From Kiritimatiellia bacterium (GTDB lineage: Bacteria > Verrucomicrobiota > Kiritimatiellia > CAIVKH01), in the NCBI GenBank assembly GCA_025054615.1, contig JANWZO010000007.1, positions 1-64,000 of the forward strand: 64,000 nucleotides of DNA, in the 5' to 3' direction. Within the stretch, counting starts at the first letter, position 1. Each line of letters opens with the position of its first letter. A model generated the notes under the pieces. It was not told the origin of the DNA. It saw only the letters and a list, made by a program, of their open reading frames with translations, and searched no databases. The translations under genes were made by a program, and so were the position numbers. Positions 53,320 through 61,475 of this stretch are shown here, in pieces.

Positions 53320-54415
53320 AGAGTTTGCGAAGATCCTCTCGAGTTACCGGTACTGGATTGGTCAGGTGGCATGAATCGGCAAAAGCCTGGTCCGCGAGCT
53401 CGTCCAATTGGCTCTCCTGCACGCCCTGTGCGCGCAACCCGCCGCCGAGCCCAATGTCCTCCAGCAAGCCCCGGATGCGGTCAATCACCGCGGAGTCGGA
53501 CGGTTGGGGCAAATCCAGCGCGATCCCGACTCGGCGGTACAGGCCGGGTTTGCGCCGGGCGTTGAAGGCCATCACGTGGGGCAGGCAAAGGGCGTTGGCG
53601 GTGCCGTGGTGCAGCCCGCAAAGGCTCGAGAGAGGATGCGCCAGGGCATGGGTCGCGCCCAGATCCTTCTGGAAGGCAATCCCGCCCATCATCGCCGCCA
53701 CCAACATTTCGCCTCGCGCCTCGATATCGGCGCCATTCTTCACCGCGCGGGGAAGAGCGTTGTGGATGATTCGAATCCCTTCCAGCGCGATGCCATCGCA
53801 GAGGGGGTGATACACCGGAGATGTGAATGATTCGATGCAATGCGTTAGAGCATCCGCGCCTGTCGCTGCCGTAAGCCGCGGCGGCAGACCGACAGTCAGT
53901 TCCGGGTCCAGGATGGCCAGACTGGCCAGCAGCGAAGGATGGAAGATGACTACCTTTTTGCCGTTAAGGATGATCACAGAACTCCGGCCGACCTCGCTGC
54001 CTGTACCTGCCGTAGTCGGAATGGTCACGCACGGCGGAAGCCCGCTCCAATCCGCATTAAAATCGAATTCGGAGAGAGTTTTGTCGGGACGCTTAATTCG
54101 CAATCGTATCACCTTCCCAACATCGAGCGCACTTCCGCCTCCGAGCGCAATCACTCCGTCACAGCGATGGTCCCGATACGCGGCAAAAGCGGCCTCCACA
54201 TCGGATTCGGCGGGATTCGGTTGAACGCCGCTGAACACGGGATAGCGGCCCCGATTAATTTCGTCGAATCTTCGATAGGCCTCCGTTCGAATCAAGCCTG
54301 CGTCAGTAACCACAAGAGGCTGGCGCATCCCGAGGCGCTCCAGGCGCGCCGGAAGCTCCAGTAGGGCGCCAGGTCCGAAGAGAATCGATGTGGGAAAAGA
54401 AAACGATGCTTTCAT
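53303..54415 (-). CDS. Iron-containing (group III) alcohol dehydrogenase
   Basis: A 370-residue Fe-ADH. It has FSFPTSILFGPGALLELP at the N-terminus, the nucleotide loop ALGGGSALDVGKVI, TTAGTGSEVG, and metal ligands in GADALTHCIES, HALAHPLSSLCGLHHG. It oxidises a primary alcohol to an aldehyde with NAD(P). Coupled to an aldehyde dehydrogenase and a glutamyl ligase, it probably acts on an N-glutamylated amino alcohol or the free amino alcohol. The ATG overlaps the amidotransferase stop (ATGA, 54412-54415). Confidence 0.9.
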   Translation of the reverse strand: MKASFSFPTSILFGPGALLELPARLERLGMRQPLVVTDAGLIRTEAYRRFDEINRGRYPVFSGVQPNPAESDVEAAFAAYRDHRCDGVIALGGGSALDVGKVIRLRIKRPDKTLSEFDFNADWSGLPPCVTIPTTAGTGSEVGRSSVIILNGKKVVIFHPSLLASLAILDPELTVGLPPRLTAATGADALTHCIESFTSPVYHPLCDGIALEGIRIIHNALPRAVKNGADIEARGEMLVAAMMGGIAFQKDLGATHALAHPLSSLCGLHHGTANALCLPHVMAFNARRKPGLYRRVGIALDLPQPSDSAVIDRIRGLLEDIGLGGGLRAQGVQESQLDELADQAFADSCHLTNPVPVTREDLRKLYEQAM

Positions 54416-55164
54416 GAAGAGAATTTCCTACACAGATTGGCGAAATTTTTCAGGATTTTCGGTCCTTCTGGGGTGGGCCGAAGCTCGGACAGCCGTTCAT
54501 CGATGTCGAAGTCGCATCGATCCCGCCACGTCTGCCGACGGGGCTCCCAGATGAAGCGGAGGATATCTGGGTCATGCTCGGGATGGAATTGAACTCCTCG
54601 CAGAACATCGCCGTAACGGAAAGCCTGAATGGGAGTTTGGCGTCCGCTCGCAAGAAGCGTTGCGCCCGCGGGCATTGTTTGAACCGAGTCTTGATGGCTC
54701 TCCATGGCTTCAAATGAGAGGGGGACGCCCTCGAATAATGGATCGAGCCGCCCCTCGGGTGTCAATTCGATGGTGGTGTTTCCGAGTTCGACGCCGGCCG
54801 GATCGCGCCCGACCTTTGCTCCGAGGGCGACGCCGAGCAGTTGGTGACCATAGCAGACCCCCAAGAATGGAATTCGAGCCTGTTCGCAACGCAAAATCAC
54901 GTCCACCAAGCGCTCGTTGAAGCGGTCGCGCGCCCAAGCGTCTCGTGGCGAGCCGCTGATAATGACGCCCGCCGTGCTCGGTCTGAATACGGCCTCGGCC
55001 ACATCCTCTCCGGCGGGCACGACGACCGGCTCGAGTTCCGGCAGGCCGCGCAAAAACCGTGCAAACCATTCTCCAACATTGCGCAACGGATGAGGGTTCG
55101 GGTAAGCAGGTGACCATTCGACAGCATCAATAATGATGATGGTGCGTCGAGTCGGTGACGGCAT
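54412..55164 (-). CDS. Class I glutamine amidotransferase-like hydrolase (GuaA-N/IpuF-like)
   Basis: A 250-residue GATase1 domain with the nucleophile elbow GVCYGHQLLG, IISGSPRDAW and the His-Glu pair QFHPEHDP. There is no fused synthetase. In gamma-glutamylation pathways a hydrolase of this type removes the glutamyl group in the last step; it is GMP-synthase-like in form rather than the classical PuuD fold. It is the first gene of the operon and diverges from sdaA with 226 bp for two promoters. Alternative: an orphan amidotransferase of another pathway. Confidence 0.78.
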   Translation of the reverse strand: MPSPTRRTIIIIDAVEWSPAYPNPHPLRNVGEWFARFLRGLPELEPVVVPAGEDVAEAVFRPSTAGVIISGSPRDAWARDRFNERLVDVILRCEQARIPFLGVCYGHQLLGVALGAKVGRDPAGVELGNTTIELTPEGRLDPLFEGVPLSFEAMESHQDSVQTMPAGATLLASGRQTPIQAFRYGDVLRGVQFHPEHDPDILRFIWEPRRQTWRDRCDFDIDERLSELRPTPEGPKILKNFANLCRKFSS

Positions 55165-55268
55165 AGGGCGCGGACTGTATCAAAATTTTTTCCCGTCGCA
55201 AGAATCTGAAAGTGACAAGCGGTTCCGACACACCGCGTCGTAAACTAAATAGAGCAAGAATATGTGCT

Positions 55269-55284
55269 CACCTCGGCTCAGGTG
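55269..55284. promoter_or_regulatory. Inverted repeat in the divergent promoter region
   Basis: CACCT-CGGCTC-AGGTG is a perfect 5-bp inverted repeat with a 6-bp spacer, 105 bp upstream of the amidotransferase start and 107 bp upstream of sdaA. A second, looser pair CAACGC...GCGTTG lies at about 55329-55359. Both are candidates for operators of a regulator not encoded nearby. Confidence 0.25.
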
Positions 55285-55390
55285 CCGCCATCATGTAGGA
55301 ACCTAGATTTTGACCATGAGAAAGCATCAACGCTGGCTAATCGGCCACCTCGGCGTTGATGGCCGTTTAGATACGGGGTAGATTTTTCTT

Positions 55391-56686
55391 GTGATCGTTG
55401 AAACCAGCGTCTTCGACATCTTCAAAATCGGGATTGGGCCATCGTCGTCCCATACGATGGGACCCATGCGCTGCGCTCAGCTTTTCCTCGAGGCGCTTTC
55501 GAAAAATGGCGCGCCGTCCAGAATCCGCGTTCGCCTGCACGGTTCACTAGGCGCGACAGGCCGAGGGCATGCCACCGACCGTGCGCTTGCCCGCGTGTTA
55601 CCGGCGGATGTGTTTCAGCCGGATCGGGATATTGAATGGTTGCCGGATACTCCGAATCTGCCTCATCCGAATACGTTGGACCTCATCGCTCAAGACGCTG
55701 AAGGGCGTACCCTTCTGGAACAGCGCTATGTCTCCGTCGGCGGTGGGCTGGTTGAACAGGTGATGCCGGATGGATCGCGTGTCCGAGATTATCCGTTTGT
55801 GCCAGCGAGGCCAGTGTTCCGCGTGAGTTCCGCCGCGGAAATTTTGCAGATTTGCGCCGAAAAGGGATTGAAATGGTCGGACATTCAACTCGCGAATGAG
55901 GCGCTTTCTCGTGAAGAGGTTTTCGCGAAACTCGAGACTATCTGGAAAACCATGCGGGAGTGCATTCAGCGAGGCATTTCGACCGAGGGGCTCCTGCCGG
56001 GCCCGCTCAATGTGCGGCGGCGCGCGCCCGCCGCCTACCGGCGGTTACTTGAGCAGGCCGGGTCCTCGGTCCCGCTTCGTGATCCCATGGAATTGCGCGT
56101 GCACGCCTACGCGCTCGCCGTGAATGAAGAGAATGCGGCAGGCGGTACAGTCGTTACGGCGCCCACCAATGGCGCAGCGGGTGTTGTGCCCGCTTCCTTT
56201 GCGGCCTGCCAGGATGCCTATGGGTTCACCAGTGAACAAATCGCCCGGGGTCTCTTGACGGCGGCGCTGATCGCTGGGTTGATCAAACTCCACGCTTCGC
56301 TGTCCGGCGCCGAGATGGGTTGCCAGGGCGAGGTAGGCTCGGCCTCGGCCATGGCGGCAGGCGGCTTGACGGAAATGTTCGGCGGAACCCCGGCTCAGGT
56401 GGAAATGGCCGCCGAGATCGCGCTCGAACACCACCTCGGGATGACCTGCGACCCTGTAGGGGGCCTCGTCCAGATTCCGTGTATCGAACGAAATGTGATG
56501 GGCGCCGTAAAGGCCCTCCATGCGGCGACTTTGTCGCTGAATAGCGATGGCACTCACCGTATCTCGCTCGACCAGGCGATCGCGGCGATGCGCGAGATCG
56601 GCCTGAACATGCACGCGCGGTACAAGGAGACGGCTCAGGGCGGCCTTGCCAAGGTCCTCGTTGACGAGTCGCATGTGAAGTGCTGA
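55391..56686 (+). CDS. sdaA: L-serine ammonia-lyase, single-chain iron-sulfur type
   Basis: A 431-residue [4Fe-4S] serine dehydratase. The beta-domain start is SVFDIFKIGIGPSSSHTMGPM; the alpha domain has VTAPTNGAAGVVPA, SGAEMGCQGEVGSASAMAAG and TCDPVGGLVQIPCIERN, which carry the cluster cysteines. It converts L-serine to pyruvate and ammonia. The start is GTG without a clear ribosome site. The divergent position beside the amino-alcohol operon may indicate that a glycine/serine product is disposed of as pyruvate, though that link is inferential. Confidence 0.95.
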   Translation: MIVETSVFDIFKIGIGPSSSHTMGPMRCAQLFLEALSKNGAPSRIRVRLHGSLGATGRGHATDRALARVLPADVFQPDRDIEWLPDTPNLPHPNTLDLIAQDAEGRTLLEQRYVSVGGGLVEQVMPDGSRVRDYPFVPARPVFRVSSAAEILQICAEKGLKWSDIQLANEALSREEVFAKLETIWKTMRECIQRGISTEGLLPGPLNVRRRAPAAYRRLLEQAGSSVPLRDPMELRVHAYALAVNEENAAGGTVVTAPTNGAAGVVPASFAACQDAYGFTSEQIARGLLTAALIAGLIKLHASLSGAEMGCQGEVGSASAMAAGGLTEMFGGTPAQVEMAAEIALEHHLGMTCDPVGGLVQIPCIERNVMGAVKALHAATLSLNSDGTHRISLDQAIAAMREIGLNMHARYKETAQGGLAKVLVDESHVKC

Positions 56687-56741
56687 AGCCGATCCGAGCA
56701 TTCCTAGCTCGAACAAAACCGCGACCTTTCGCGGGCAGGCG

Positions 56742-56757
56742 ATCGTGATTTCACGAT
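56742..56757. other. 16-bp palindrome between convergent genes
   Basis: ATCGTGA-TT-TCACGAT is a perfect palindrome apart from a 2-bp centre. A nearby stem CCGCG...CGCGG (56719-56734) precedes it. They lie between sdaA and the convergent 848-residue membrane protein gene; no T-run follows. Either a transcript end or a binding site is possible. Confidence 0.35.
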
Positions 56758-56806
56758 GGCCGGGCATGAAGCCGGAACAAAATCCCGCCCCAAGAACGCT
56801 CGCTGT

Positions 56807-59353
56807 TTATTCCAGCCTCGTTAGCCGAATTTGGCGGAGCGCCACTCGGCCTTCCCCGCGATAATCAAACGCCAGCAGGAAGGGCTGATTTGATGGAACG
56901 CGGACCGTGAAGGATGTGGTCGGATCCTGACGCATTTCGGCTCGCCCGATTTCCTGCCCTTCCGGACAGGCTGCGATCCAGATGCCCCCGATTCCCGAGA
57001 GATTCGAGTCCGTCTCAGACTCGATTCGCACCTCGTAATGCCCCGGCGCCAGGGGCAGCTTCGGTCCGTAAAAGACGATGCCGCGCCGGTCGCGCTCCGG
57101 AATAAAGACCACGCTGCCAGACTGCACGTCAATGTGTCCGGCGTGAAAGAAGATGGGCGCGGGAAGGGTAAGCGATTCGCCGGGTTCGAGCAGCTTCCAC
57201 GAGCCGGCGGTGAGGAGCAGCGTATCGACGTCGACTCTCCCCTCGGCTGCGTCGAGAGAGGCGGAAATGAGGGCCGCGCCTTCAAACTGTCCCGCGTCCA
57301 CTTCGATCCACCTCCACGCTGGCCAGTCGACGGAGGCGTCCACGCTCCCGATAGACGAGCCCCCGATCAGGCGGTCGATTCGCAAAATGCCGTGGCCACG
57401 GCATCGGATCAGCCATCTCATCTCGGGAAGATGGCGAGTTGAGATTGGCGAAATGTCGATGCGGTGATCTGCCTCCAGGATCGCGAATGCTTTGTTTGAC
57501 GCATCGGGATCATTTTCGGTCGGGGCTGTCGACGGCTGTTGACGCTCGGCTTCGATCCGACGCGCCGGGAAATGGATCGACCAATCAGGGAGGGTGATGG
57601 ATCGAACTTCTGCTGTAGGCAGAATACGAAATGCCCAAACTGGACCATCCTGCTCAAGCAATTCCAGCCGGGGATGGGTCAACAGGGCTTGGAGGGCCGT
57701 TGTCACCGGGAAGGGCGCCACTTTTTCCGGATACATGTCTTCATGCAGAAGGATGTAACCAATTCCTCGGCTGATCAGGTGATCCAACTGCTCGTCCGTC
57801 GCGTGTCCGAGGTTGAGGGAGCGGTATCGCTCAAAAACGTCTCGGACATAATCCTGCGGCACAAACGGGCGATACCCGTTGATCATGCGTATTCGATATA
57901 ACGACGCATAATATTGGTATACGGAGGCGTAATGCGAATCGCCCGGCCATATGGGCAAAATGATCGCGCGAGGTTTTCGAGCGCGGCTCTCTGCATCCGC
58001 CGCAACGGACGCATAGGCCCCGTTCCGATGGTCAACCAGGCTCAATAGCGGCTTGGTCTGGAAGTAATATTCAATTGCAAGCCCGGCCGCGATGGCCGCG
58101 ATGACCCAACGAAATTTTTGCCTAAATGAATCCCAGCCGAGCTGAAGTACAGCCGCGATGCCGACCGCCATCAACGAAGGCAGCAGCAGGTAAATCTTCG
58201 CCGGCTGGCGGATCATCTTGTAACCCGGGATGAATTTCCGTGCCGCGGTGAAGAAGCGGCCCTCCCACGGGCTGAAAGGTCCGAGGGCCAGCAAAATGAT
58301 GCCCGTGATACCAAGTGCGATGAGAACCATGAGGACCGCTCTTCGAATTGATTCCGCATCGCGCTTACGAAACGCGGTCCAAATGGCCACACCGACGCCA
58401 AGGGCGAGAACCGCTGTCGCTAGATAGCCAAAATAAATGTGGCTTGAGACGACCAAATCCTGCCACGACCAAAGTCCTTCGGCCTTAGGCGAGAACAGAG
58501 CGACCTCCTGGATTCGTCGGCCTCCCGCCGCTTGCGTTTGCTGAATGTGCCGCGTTCCCAGTTTGGTCTGCGCGAGCGCGACGAGAGCCAGCAATGCAAC
58601 GGGAACCAGCGCCAGAACAAGCTTCCGCCACTCCGGAAAACTCCGCCATGCGAAACCGGGCCGTTGCGTAAACGCGACCAAGCACCAACAGGGAGTGATC
58701 CACACGCTGAAGAAAATGGCGTGGGTGTCCGTGGTTCCTGCGAACAAAATGGCGAGCCCCGCCAGCCAGCCTCCGACCGATCGGCTTTCCCGTACGGCGA
58801 TGTCCAATCCGTACAGCAGCATCGGGATAAAGCTCATGCCCAACCCGGCGGGGCTGCCCCCAAACAGTTGAATCCACATGTAGGGCAGTAGGAGTGGCAT
58901 AAGCGCGGCCGTCAGCGCGATTCCGTCGGAAGCCGTATACCGGCGGGCGAGCCGCCACGTGAAAAAGCAAGCCACCCACAGGGCGAGAAAGCAGGTAGCA
59001 TTCCAAGCGACGGCGCGATTTCCGAGTCCGTAGAAAATCGAAAAGGCCAGCGAGTAGGGCACATAATATGAGCCCGGTCTCCACCGCTGCGCGTCATCCC
59101 CCGTGTTGAACTCGTAGACATTGTAAAAAAAGGGCGTCTGCCCGGCGAGGAAATCGCTGAACAACCACATGTAGTAAAGGAATTGCAGGTGATCGCCGGG
59201 AAACATGTGGACGATCTGATGATCCAGATTGTGCCGCTTCATCGCGCCCGCCGGAATCGCGTCGCCGAAGTATTCGGGTAGCGGCCACGAGATGGCGGCC
59301 CACACGAGAGCGGTGAGCAGCAAAGACGCGAAAAGGGTTTTCAAGGTGTTCAT
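56807..59353 (-). CDS. Very large membrane protein with C-terminal soluble domain (glycosyltransferase-like, unclassified)
   Basis: About 848 residues. The first 430 or so hold about 10-12 hydrophobic segments, with an early loop HLQFLYYMWLFSDFLAGQTPFFYN reminiscent of YfhO or GT-C membrane enzymes. The last 400 are soluble and beta-rich, with PILPIWPGDSHYASVYQYY-type and DVQSGSVVFIPERDRRG stretches. I cannot assign a family with confidence. The ATG at 59353 overlaps the upstream stop (ATGA); an in-frame TTG at 59365 is less likely. It is the last gene of the NHL/GT-like/this run. A role in surface-glycan building is a guess. Confidence 0.65.
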   Translation of the reverse strand: MNTLKTLFASLLLTALVWAAISWPLPEYFGDAIPAGAMKRHNLDHQIVHMFPGDHLQFLYYMWLFSDFLAGQTPFFYNVYEFNTGDDAQRWRPGSYYVPYSLAFSIFYGLGNRAVAWNATCFLALWVACFFTWRLARRYTASDGIALTAALMPLLLPYMWIQLFGGSPAGLGMSFIPMLLYGLDIAVRESRSVGGWLAGLAILFAGTTDTHAIFFSVWITPCWCLVAFTQRPGFAWRSFPEWRKLVLALVPVALLALVALAQTKLGTRHIQQTQAAGGRRIQEVALFSPKAEGLWSWQDLVVSSHIYFGYLATAVLALGVGVAIWTAFRKRDAESIRRAVLMVLIALGITGIILLALGPFSPWEGRFFTAARKFIPGYKMIRQPAKIYLLLPSLMAVGIAAVLQLGWDSFRQKFRWVIAAIAAGLAIEYYFQTKPLLSLVDHRNGAYASVAADAESRARKPRAIILPIWPGDSHYASVYQYYASLYRIRMINGYRPFVPQDYVRDVFERYRSLNLGHATDEQLDHLISRGIGYILLHEDMYPEKVAPFPVTTALQALLTHPRLELLEQDGPVWAFRILPTAEVRSITLPDWSIHFPARRIEAERQQPSTAPTENDPDASNKAFAILEADHRIDISPISTRHLPEMRWLIRCRGHGILRIDRLIGGSSIGSVDASVDWPAWRWIEVDAGQFEGAALISASLDAAEGRVDVDTLLLTAGSWKLLEPGESLTLPAPIFFHAGHIDVQSGSVVFIPERDRRGIVFYGPKLPLAPGHYEVRIESETDSNLSGIGGIWIAACPEGQEIGRAEMRQDPTTSFTVRVPSNQPFLLAFDYRGEGRVALRQIRLTRLE

Positions 59354-61434
59354 TGATCGATCCAATCAGTAATAATTCCGTCGCCCTCTGCCGGTCTCAC
59401 GTATACTTCGATTTCAGCAACCGTCCAATTTCGATTGGTTTGCGGCTCCGCGATTTCGATGCGGATTCCCGTGGCGCGTACGCGATGTAAAGGAATCGAC
59501 TGCACGGCGCGTCCATACCGGGGCCGGCCCCAAACCAATTCGAACTTGTCAAGCCGGGCGGGCACGATGGTCTCGTTTCCCTCCCGCGAATCGGGCGCTA
59601 GGCAAAGGATGCGATATGCAAATGGGATATCATTCCTATGGCGTCCTTGAACTAAGACAAGTCGACTGAGCTCAAAAGGCCGGCCCCATTCGACAGCCAG
59701 GCACTCGTCTCCCTTCATCAGATGGGGCGTGGTCCACTCTGTTGAGAGGTCACCATCAACCAGCTCAAAAGCGGACTCTGAGCTCGCGCTAGCGTGGACC
59801 CGTATTCGGCGCGAATTGATTTTCCGTTCGGCCGGGTCATATCCGCCGCCGTGGAAATCATAATAAATTCGAAATTCCCCTGCCGTTGCGATTTGAGAAG
59901 TGACTCCATGCAGATTTAGATGTCGTTCAAACACTTCCGGTTTCAAAAATCGGATCCGATCGGTCAACACATAGGCCAGCGGCTGGCCATCCCAGACCTG
60001 CTCCACATAAGGAATTGGCCAGTTGGGAAAACGTTCATTCTGAGGTTGGGCGCACGGGATCTCGCCGCCGGACTGCCAGTGGATTCGATACGCGGCTCCA
60101 AAGGAGGCAACAGCGCGTCGAATGCCGAGTTCGCGCAAGGTGTTGAGCGCGGGGACGAGGTCAGGGATGGAAGCGCGTTCAGCGGGAAATGTCGGATGCT
60201 GCCAGATCCGATTAAGGCGAATGGCCCCTGCTGCATTCGATGTGGTTAGCGCTAGAGCAGCTAATACAACTATTAGCCGCATGCGACGCGTCCGAGCGAC
60301 GACCTCGCCGACCAGATAAGGGAACATCGTCGCCGCCGGTAACAGATAACGGAAACTGCTGCTCGTTGCCCGTTCAGACGCCGCAAATATAGCGAGATTT
60401 GCCGCGAACACGAGCCACGGCAAGTCGCGGGCGCTCAGCCCTTCTCTTCCGGCGCCATGCGTTCGAAGCGCAGAGCGGATCCGCAATGCCGGGAAAAGCA
60501 GTAGGAGTAACGCGAGGGCTGGCCCATGGGTGCGCGCAAGCCAATCGTGGCCTCCGGAGAGGACCGGCTGGTCTGGGAACGGGCACAGGCGCCATCCGAG
60601 CGCCGCAGGTAGCGTGTGGGACAAAGTCGGTTCCCAGATCCATTTCAGGGCGCTGGACCAGGAACGCTTCTGTTCAACCGCTTGGTGCGCGCCCGGCTGC
60701 GTCCATTTGGCGGCTGCATAAGGGATCAGTCCTACGCACAAACCCAGTACAAAAGCGCAAATGGCGCCGGCCAGTCGACGGAGCGGTACGCGGAGAAAGG
60801 CCACTACGGCGGACGGAGCCACATAGACCGCAAACAATTGATGAGCCGAAAAGCCGATCCCGCCAAGAAGTCCCATCATGGCGCACCCCAGCCTGGGCAT
60901 CCGCTCCGCGAGCAGCCCGAGCGCGATCACGCTGAAGCCGGCTGCCATTAGAAAGGCATAGCCAGGCATGCAATACATGCTTTGCACCATCAGCACGTAG
61001 GGGGAGGGCACCAGAATCAGCAGCAAGGCGGCGGCGCGAGAATGCAGGTCGGGCAAGAGTCGGACAGCGAGCCACACGCTCACCGCGAGACCCACAGTTT
61101 GAAGGGCGAGCAGGGGAATTCGGGCGCCTTGGGCGTCGGGCGTCAGCAAATGCGCGAACGGGGCGATGAGATAGGATTCCACCGGGAAAAGATAGGGCTG
61201 CGCATGGAACAACAGCGGTCGCGCACCCTCCCGGATCTCACGCGCCATTAATGCGGAGATGCTTTCATCAGAACTCGGTTGGAGCACGCGAAGACTGATC
61301 GACGCGTTGACAAAACGCAAGTAGCCGCCTGCCCCTGCCGCGAGAAGAAGCAGGGCGGCATAGGCGGCAAACGTCTTGCGCGGGCAGCTCCATATCGCGC
61401 GGAGTCCCCTATGATGGAAGTAATCGAAGGCCAC
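59350..61434 (-). CDS. Polytopic membrane protein with C-terminal discoidin-like (F5/8 type C) domain
   Basis: A 694-residue protein. About the first 430 residues hold 9-11 transmembrane segments with a conserved region HAQPYLFPVESYLIAPFAHLL near the first extracellular loop, as in GT39/GT-C-like enzymes. The final 160 residues are soluble and end with FELVDGDLSTEWTTPHLMKG, LSRLVLVQGRH and IRIEIAEP...WTVAEIEVY, matching a discoidin/F5/8-C beta sandwich that binds sugars or surfaces. The start is a GTG at 61434. It overlaps the next gene by 4 bp and follows the NHL gene by 41 bp. Catalytic role unproven. Confidence 0.65.
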   Translation of the reverse strand: MAFDYFHHRGLRAIWSCPRKTFAAYAALLLLAAGAGGYLRFVNASISLRVLQPSSDESISALMAREIREGARPLLFHAQPYLFPVESYLIAPFAHLLTPDAQGARIPLLALQTVGLAVSVWLAVRLLPDLHSRAAALLLILVPSPYVLMVQSMYCMPGYAFLMAAGFSVIALGLLAERMPRLGCAMMGLLGGIGFSAHQLFAVYVAPSAVVAFLRVPLRRLAGAICAFVLGLCVGLIPYAAAKWTQPGAHQAVEQKRSWSSALKWIWEPTLSHTLPAALGWRLCPFPDQPVLSGGHDWLARTHGPALALLLLLFPALRIRSALRTHGAGREGLSARDLPWLVFAANLAIFAASERATSSSFRYLLPAATMFPYLVGEVVARTRRMRLIVVLAALALTTSNAAGAIRLNRIWQHPTFPAERASIPDLVPALNTLRELGIRRAVASFGAAYRIHWQSGGEIPCAQPQNERFPNWPIPYVEQVWDGQPLAYVLTDRIRFLKPEVFERHLNLHGVTSQIATAGEFRIYYDFHGGGYDPAERKINSRRIRVHASASSESAFELVDGDLSTEWTTPHLMKGDECLAVEWGRPFELSRLVLVQGRHRNDIPFAYRILCLAPDSREGNETIVPARLDKFELVWGRPRYGRAVQSIPLHRVRATGIRIEIAEPQTNRNWTVAEIEVYVRPAEGDGIITDWIDQ

Positions 61435-61475
61435 CGCGTTTGCAGTTTACGCTCCGCGATCGCCTTGCACAATTT

